Positions 3,585 through 5,881 of a DNA stretch of 5,881 bases are shown here, one piece after another. Origin of the DNA: Giesbergeria sp. (GTDB lineage: Bacteria > Pseudomonadota > Gammaproteobacteria > Burkholderiales > Burkholderiaceae_C). The stretch covers positions 1-5,881 of the forward strand of contig JAGNUJ010000099.1 of NCBI GenBank assembly GCA_017987055.1, read 5' to 3'. Position 1 is the first letter of the stretch. The number at the start of each line of letters is the position of its first letter. The translations under genes and the position numbers were made by a program. Below the pieces are notes generated by a model. That model saw only the letters and a program-made list of their open reading frames with translations. It made no database searches and had not been told where the DNA came from.

Positions 3585-4712
3585 ATGACCACACTCCACA
3601 CCCCCACCAAAAGCAGCGCAGCCCAAGCGCTCACCACCCACGACACCACGCGCATTGACGACACGCGCATCAAGGCGGTGCGCCCGCTGATCACGCCGGC
3701 GCTGCTGGAAGAATGGCTGCCCGCGCCTGACGCGGCGCAAACACTGGTCGAGTCCAGCCGCGCCGCCATCTCGCGCGTGCTGCACGGCCAAGACGACCGG
3801 TTGATCGTTGTCGTCGGGCCGTGCTCGATCCACGACCACGCGCAGGCAATGGACTACGCGCGCCAACTCAAAGCGCAAGCCGACGCGCTGCAGGGCGAGC
3901 TGCTGATCGTCATGCGCGTGTATTTTGAAAAGCCGCGCACCACGGTGGGCTGGAAGGGCTACATCAACGACCCGCACATGGACGGCAGTTTTGCCATCAA
4001 CGAGGGGCTAGAGATGGCGCGCGCGCTGCTGCTGGACGTGCTGGCGCTGGGCCTGCCAGTGGGCACCGAGTTTTTGGATTTGCTCAGCCCGCAGTTCATC
4101 AGCGACTTGGTCAGCTGGGGCGCGATTGGCGCACGCACCACCGAGAGCCAAAGCCACCGCCAGCTCGCCAGCGGTTTGAGCTGTCCAGTGGGCTTTAAAA
4201 ACGGCACCGACGGCGGCGTGAAAGTCGCTTGCGACGCCATTCAGGCCGCGCAGGCTTCGCACGCCTTCATGGGCATGACCAAGATGGGCCAAGCGGCGAT
4301 TTTTGAGACGCGCGGCAACGACGATTGCCACGTCATTTTGCGCGGCGGCAAACACACCAATTACGCCGCCGCCGACGTCGATGCCGCCTGCGCGCTGCTG
4401 GGCAAAGCCGGCCTGCGCCCGCAAGTGATGATTGACGTGTCGCACGCCAACAGCAGCAAGCAACACCAGCGTCAAATGGAGGTGGCGGCCGATGTCGCAG
4501 CGCAGGTGGCAGCGGGCGACGCGCGCATCACCGGTTTGATGATCGAGAGCCATTTAGAAGAAGGCCGCCAAGACATCGTCGCCGGTCAACCACTGAAAGC
4601 GGGCGTGTCGGTGACGGATGCGTGTATCAGCATGGCGCAAACCGTGCCGGTGTTGCAGCAACTGGCCGCAGCGGTGCGGGCGCGGCGGGCGCTACCACCA
4701 GCCGCTGTCTGA
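3585..4712 (+). CDS. aroG: 3-deoxy-7-phosphoheptulonate (DAHP) synthase, class I AroF/AroG type
   Basis: Cytosolic enzyme of the first shikimate-pathway step, condensing phosphoenolpyruvate with erythrose 4-phosphate to DAHP. The 375 residues exceed E. coli AroG (350) by an N-terminal extension of about 19. Key residues fit the AroG numbering at a constant offset of 19: Cys80 (VGPCSIHD), Lys116 and Arg118 (EKPRTTVGWKG), His287 (DVSHANSSK), Glu321 (MIESHLEEG) and Asp345 (SVTDACIS); Cys, His, Glu and Asp are the metal ligands. The allosteric-site equivalents Pro169 and Ser199 are kept, so feedback inhibition is likely. Gly230 occupies the position of AroG Ser211, as I recall for tyrosine-sensitive AroF, suggesting tyrosine rather than phenylalanine control. 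It stands alone, 36 bases after the NlpC/P60 gene, and is convergent with the esterase gene. The symbol denotes the family; aroF is equally possible. Confidence 0.95.
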   Translation: MTTLHTPTKSSAAQALTTHDTTRIDDTRIKAVRPLITPALLEEWLPAPDAAQTLVESSRAAISRVLHGQDDRLIVVVGPCSIHDHAQAMDYARQLKAQADALQGELLIVMRVYFEKPRTTVGWKGYINDPHMDGSFAINEGLEMARALLLDVLALGLPVGTEFLDLLSPQFISDLVSWGAIGARTTESQSHRQLASGLSCPVGFKNGTDGGVKVACDAIQAAQASHAFMGMTKMGQAAIFETRGNDDCHVILRGGKHTNYAAADVDAACALLGKAGLRPQVMIDVSHANSSKQHQRQMEVAADVAAQVAAGDARITGLMIESHLEEGRQDIVAGQPLKAGVSVTDACISMAQTVPVLQQLAAAVRARRALPPAAV

Positions 4713-4963
4713 TAGATGCGAGCTTTATGTATCTATTGATGCGCTCTCTTGCGGGAAATGTCTGTGCCAATGCACTCGCCATCTTTTCCAATCCCATCCA
4801 TAGCCGATGTGGGTGTACACACAAGACGAACATCTGCGCATTTTGGCTCTGACATCCTCCCCGTCTTTTAGGGCGGGAGGATGTCAACGCTGCTAAGGTT
4901 TTCGCCAAACGCGCCGAGCTCGTTTTGCCACTGCGCCAGCAGCGGGGGCGCGGTGGGAGTCGC
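4713..4963. other. Convergent intergenic gap
   Basis: The 251-base gap lies between the 3' ends of the DAHP synthase and esterase genes. It contains the hairpin at 4850-4886, a GTGTACAC palindrome at 4813-4820 and, on the minus strand from 4963 to the hairpin, a coding-like tail. The part from 4713 to 4849 is less GC-rich than the genes on either side. No complete gene is supported. Confidence 0.5.
4850..4886 (-). mobile_element. IS200/IS605-type end hairpin, orphan remnant
   Basis: Arms TGACATCCTCCC (4850-4861) and GGGAGGATGTCA (4875-4886) are perfect 12-base inverted repeats over a 13-base loop. Read on the minus strand the centre is CCCGCCCTAAAAGACGGGG, resembling the subterminal hairpins (CATCCTCCCCGCCCT...GGCGGGG) found at the right end of IS200/IS605-family elements downstream of tnpB. 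No TnpA or TnpB coding sequence is present, so this would be a solo end, a non-autonomous derivative or a domesticated hairpin. Between convergent genes it may also block transcription, although neither side has a T tract. Confidence 0.6.
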
Positions 4964-5881
4964 TCATTGCGGCTGTGCCGCTGCGCGCGGGTGTTCCAAG
5001 AAGAAGCGCAGCATCTCTTGGGTGGCGCTAACGCCGCGCGCATCGGTGTAGCTGCCCCGCGCGTTGCCGCCCGACCAAGCGTGACCGGCGCTGTGCAGCA
5101 CCCAATGCTCGGCCAGCACGCCGGCGTCTTTGGCGTCGGTGGCGCGGTACACGGTGCGCGTAAAGCGTTGGCCTGCATCCGACTTGCCCTGAAGCGTTTC
5201 GTGCCGCACCGCAGCTTTGCCGCCCAGCGCAGATTCCAAAGCCGCATCGACCAGCTGCTCGCCATTTTTGGCGTGTACGGTGGCGTCCGCGTCGCCGTGG
5301 AAGACGATCAGTGCTGGGTACGGCGCGCCGCTGGGGTGGGTGGTGGGCCGGTTCTTGGTGCCCAGCTTGGCACCATTGTTCATGGCCGACAGCGCCGCCA
5401 TCATGTTGTCGGCAGCGCCGGCTTGCAGGCCCGAATGCACGCCGACGGCGGCAAATACGTCCGGGTATTCGCGCCCCAGCACGGCCGCCATCGCGCCACC
5501 GGCTGACAGGCCGGCGGCGTACACGCGCTGGGCGTCCACCGGGTGGCGCGCCATCACGTCGCGCACCATCGCTACCAGCAACTCGGGTTCGCCTTGGCCG
5601 CGGTGCTGGTGGCCGGGTTCAAACCAGTTCCAGCAGCCGTTGGGGTTGGCGCTGCGCGTCTGTACCGGGTACAGCACCAGTGCGTTGGCCGGTGCGGCGG
5701 CTTGGTTCATGCCGGTGCCCAGCGCAAAGTCGTCGGCGTTTTGCGTGCAGCCGTGCAGCATCAGCACCAGCGGCATCGCTACGCCCTTGGCCGCGCCCGG
5801 TGGCACGTACAAGCGGTATTGGTGGCGTACGCCCGCATGCATGAAGGTGACGCGCTCAAAGCTGTCGGGCGCCTCGCGCAC
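4964..5881 (-). CDS. PHB depolymerase-family esterase, 5' truncated
   Basis: Alpha/beta-hydrolase of the esterase_phd (poly(3-hydroxybutyrate) depolymerase/LpqC-like) family, which hydrolyses short-chain polyester, feruloyl or acetyl-ester substrates. The 305 visible residues run to the window edge, where the frame is still open; the GTG at 5881 is probably internal. Visible elements in order are the RLYVPPG strand, the oxyanion segment LMLHGCTQNADDFA (41-54), GCWNWFEPGHQHRGQGEPE (82-100), the nucleophile elbow GLSAGGAM with Ser126, FHGDADATV with Asp197 or Asp199 as the acid, and SAGHAWSGG with His267. The catalytic triad is thus complete. Whether it acts on stored PHB, extracellular polymer or other esters cannot be decided without the N-terminus. 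The gene is convergent with the DAHP synthase, and its stop overlaps an ATG (ATGA) of a possible remnant downstream. Confidence 0.92.
   Translation of the reverse strand: MREAPDSFERVTFMHAGVRHQYRLYVPPGAAKGVAMPLVLMLHGCTQNADDFALGTGMNQAAAPANALVLYPVQTRSANPNGCWNWFEPGHQHRGQGEPELLVAMVRDVMARHPVDAQRVYAAGLSAGGAMAAVLGREYPDVFAAVGVHSGLQAGAADNMMAALSAMNNGAKLGTKNRPTTHPSGAPYPALIVFHGDADATVHAKNGEQLVDAALESALGGKAAVRHETLQGKSDAGQRFTRTVYRATDAKDAGVLAEHWVLHSAGHAWSGGNARGSYTDARGVSATQEMLRFFLEHPRAAAQPQ

Noticed and set aside
4627..5265. 212-codon minus-strand frame overlapping the esterase
   Set aside because: It is an out-of-frame shadow of the esterase and of the DAHP synthase end, with Arg/Ala/Cys-rich composition and no domain.

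Overview
The window looks like a piece of a betaproteobacterial chromosome, most likely Burkholderiales and Comamonadaceae-like. This rests on the GC-rich, GCG/CTG/CGC-heavy codon use of the flanking genes, the gene types (LrgAB pair, Spy/LTxxQ protein, NlpC/P60 lipoprotein, class I DAHP synthase, PHB-depolymerase-type esterase) and a GACAAT box just upstream of one ATG. No taxonomic search was run, so this is an inference.

Layout. Bases 3-1060 carry a CidA/LrgA protein (5' truncated by the window edge) overlapping an LrgB gene by ATGA, a two-gene membrane operon. Bases 1170-1736 encode a secreted LTxxQ (Spy/CpxP-like) protein closed by a strong intrinsic terminator. Bases about 1800-2705 hold no believable gene and are strikingly AT-rich. 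Bases 2706-2951 (minus) are a broken C-terminal piece of an EAL (c-di-GMP phosphodiesterase) gene. Bases 3060-3548 encode an NlpC/P60 lipoprotein and 3585-4712 a DAHP synthase whose catalytic residues align with E. coli AroG at a constant offset. Bases 4713-4963 are a convergent intergenic gap with a long IS200/IS605-type hairpin. Bases 4964-5881 (minus) are a PHB-depolymerase-family esterase cut by the right window edge.

The main discovery is the 1832-2505 region. It contains eight perfect DnaA boxes (TTATCCACA, either strand), several one-mismatch boxes, an exact match to the IHF consensus, a run of five DnaA-trio units (3'-GAT) next to the last box, and an AT-rich stretch beyond that suitable for unwinding. 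The order boxes - IHF - box - trios - AT-rich tract is what a functional bacterial oriC should look like. No dnaA, dnaN, gyrB, gidA, parAB or rep gene is in the window, and there are no GATC sites in the region. I read it as a chromosomal origin lying away from dnaA, with a DnaA-titration locus (datA-like) or a chromid/secondary origin as alternatives. It is bipartite (left cluster 1832-2108, right cluster 2277-2444), and two exact inverted repeats in the left half could bind unknown regulators.

The flanking genes have no obvious shared pathway. Envelope functions (LrgAB, Spy-like, NlpC/P60), aromatic amino-acid synthesis and polyester hydrolysis simply border the origin-like block. The EAL remnant and the orphan hairpin suggest past rearrangement near it.
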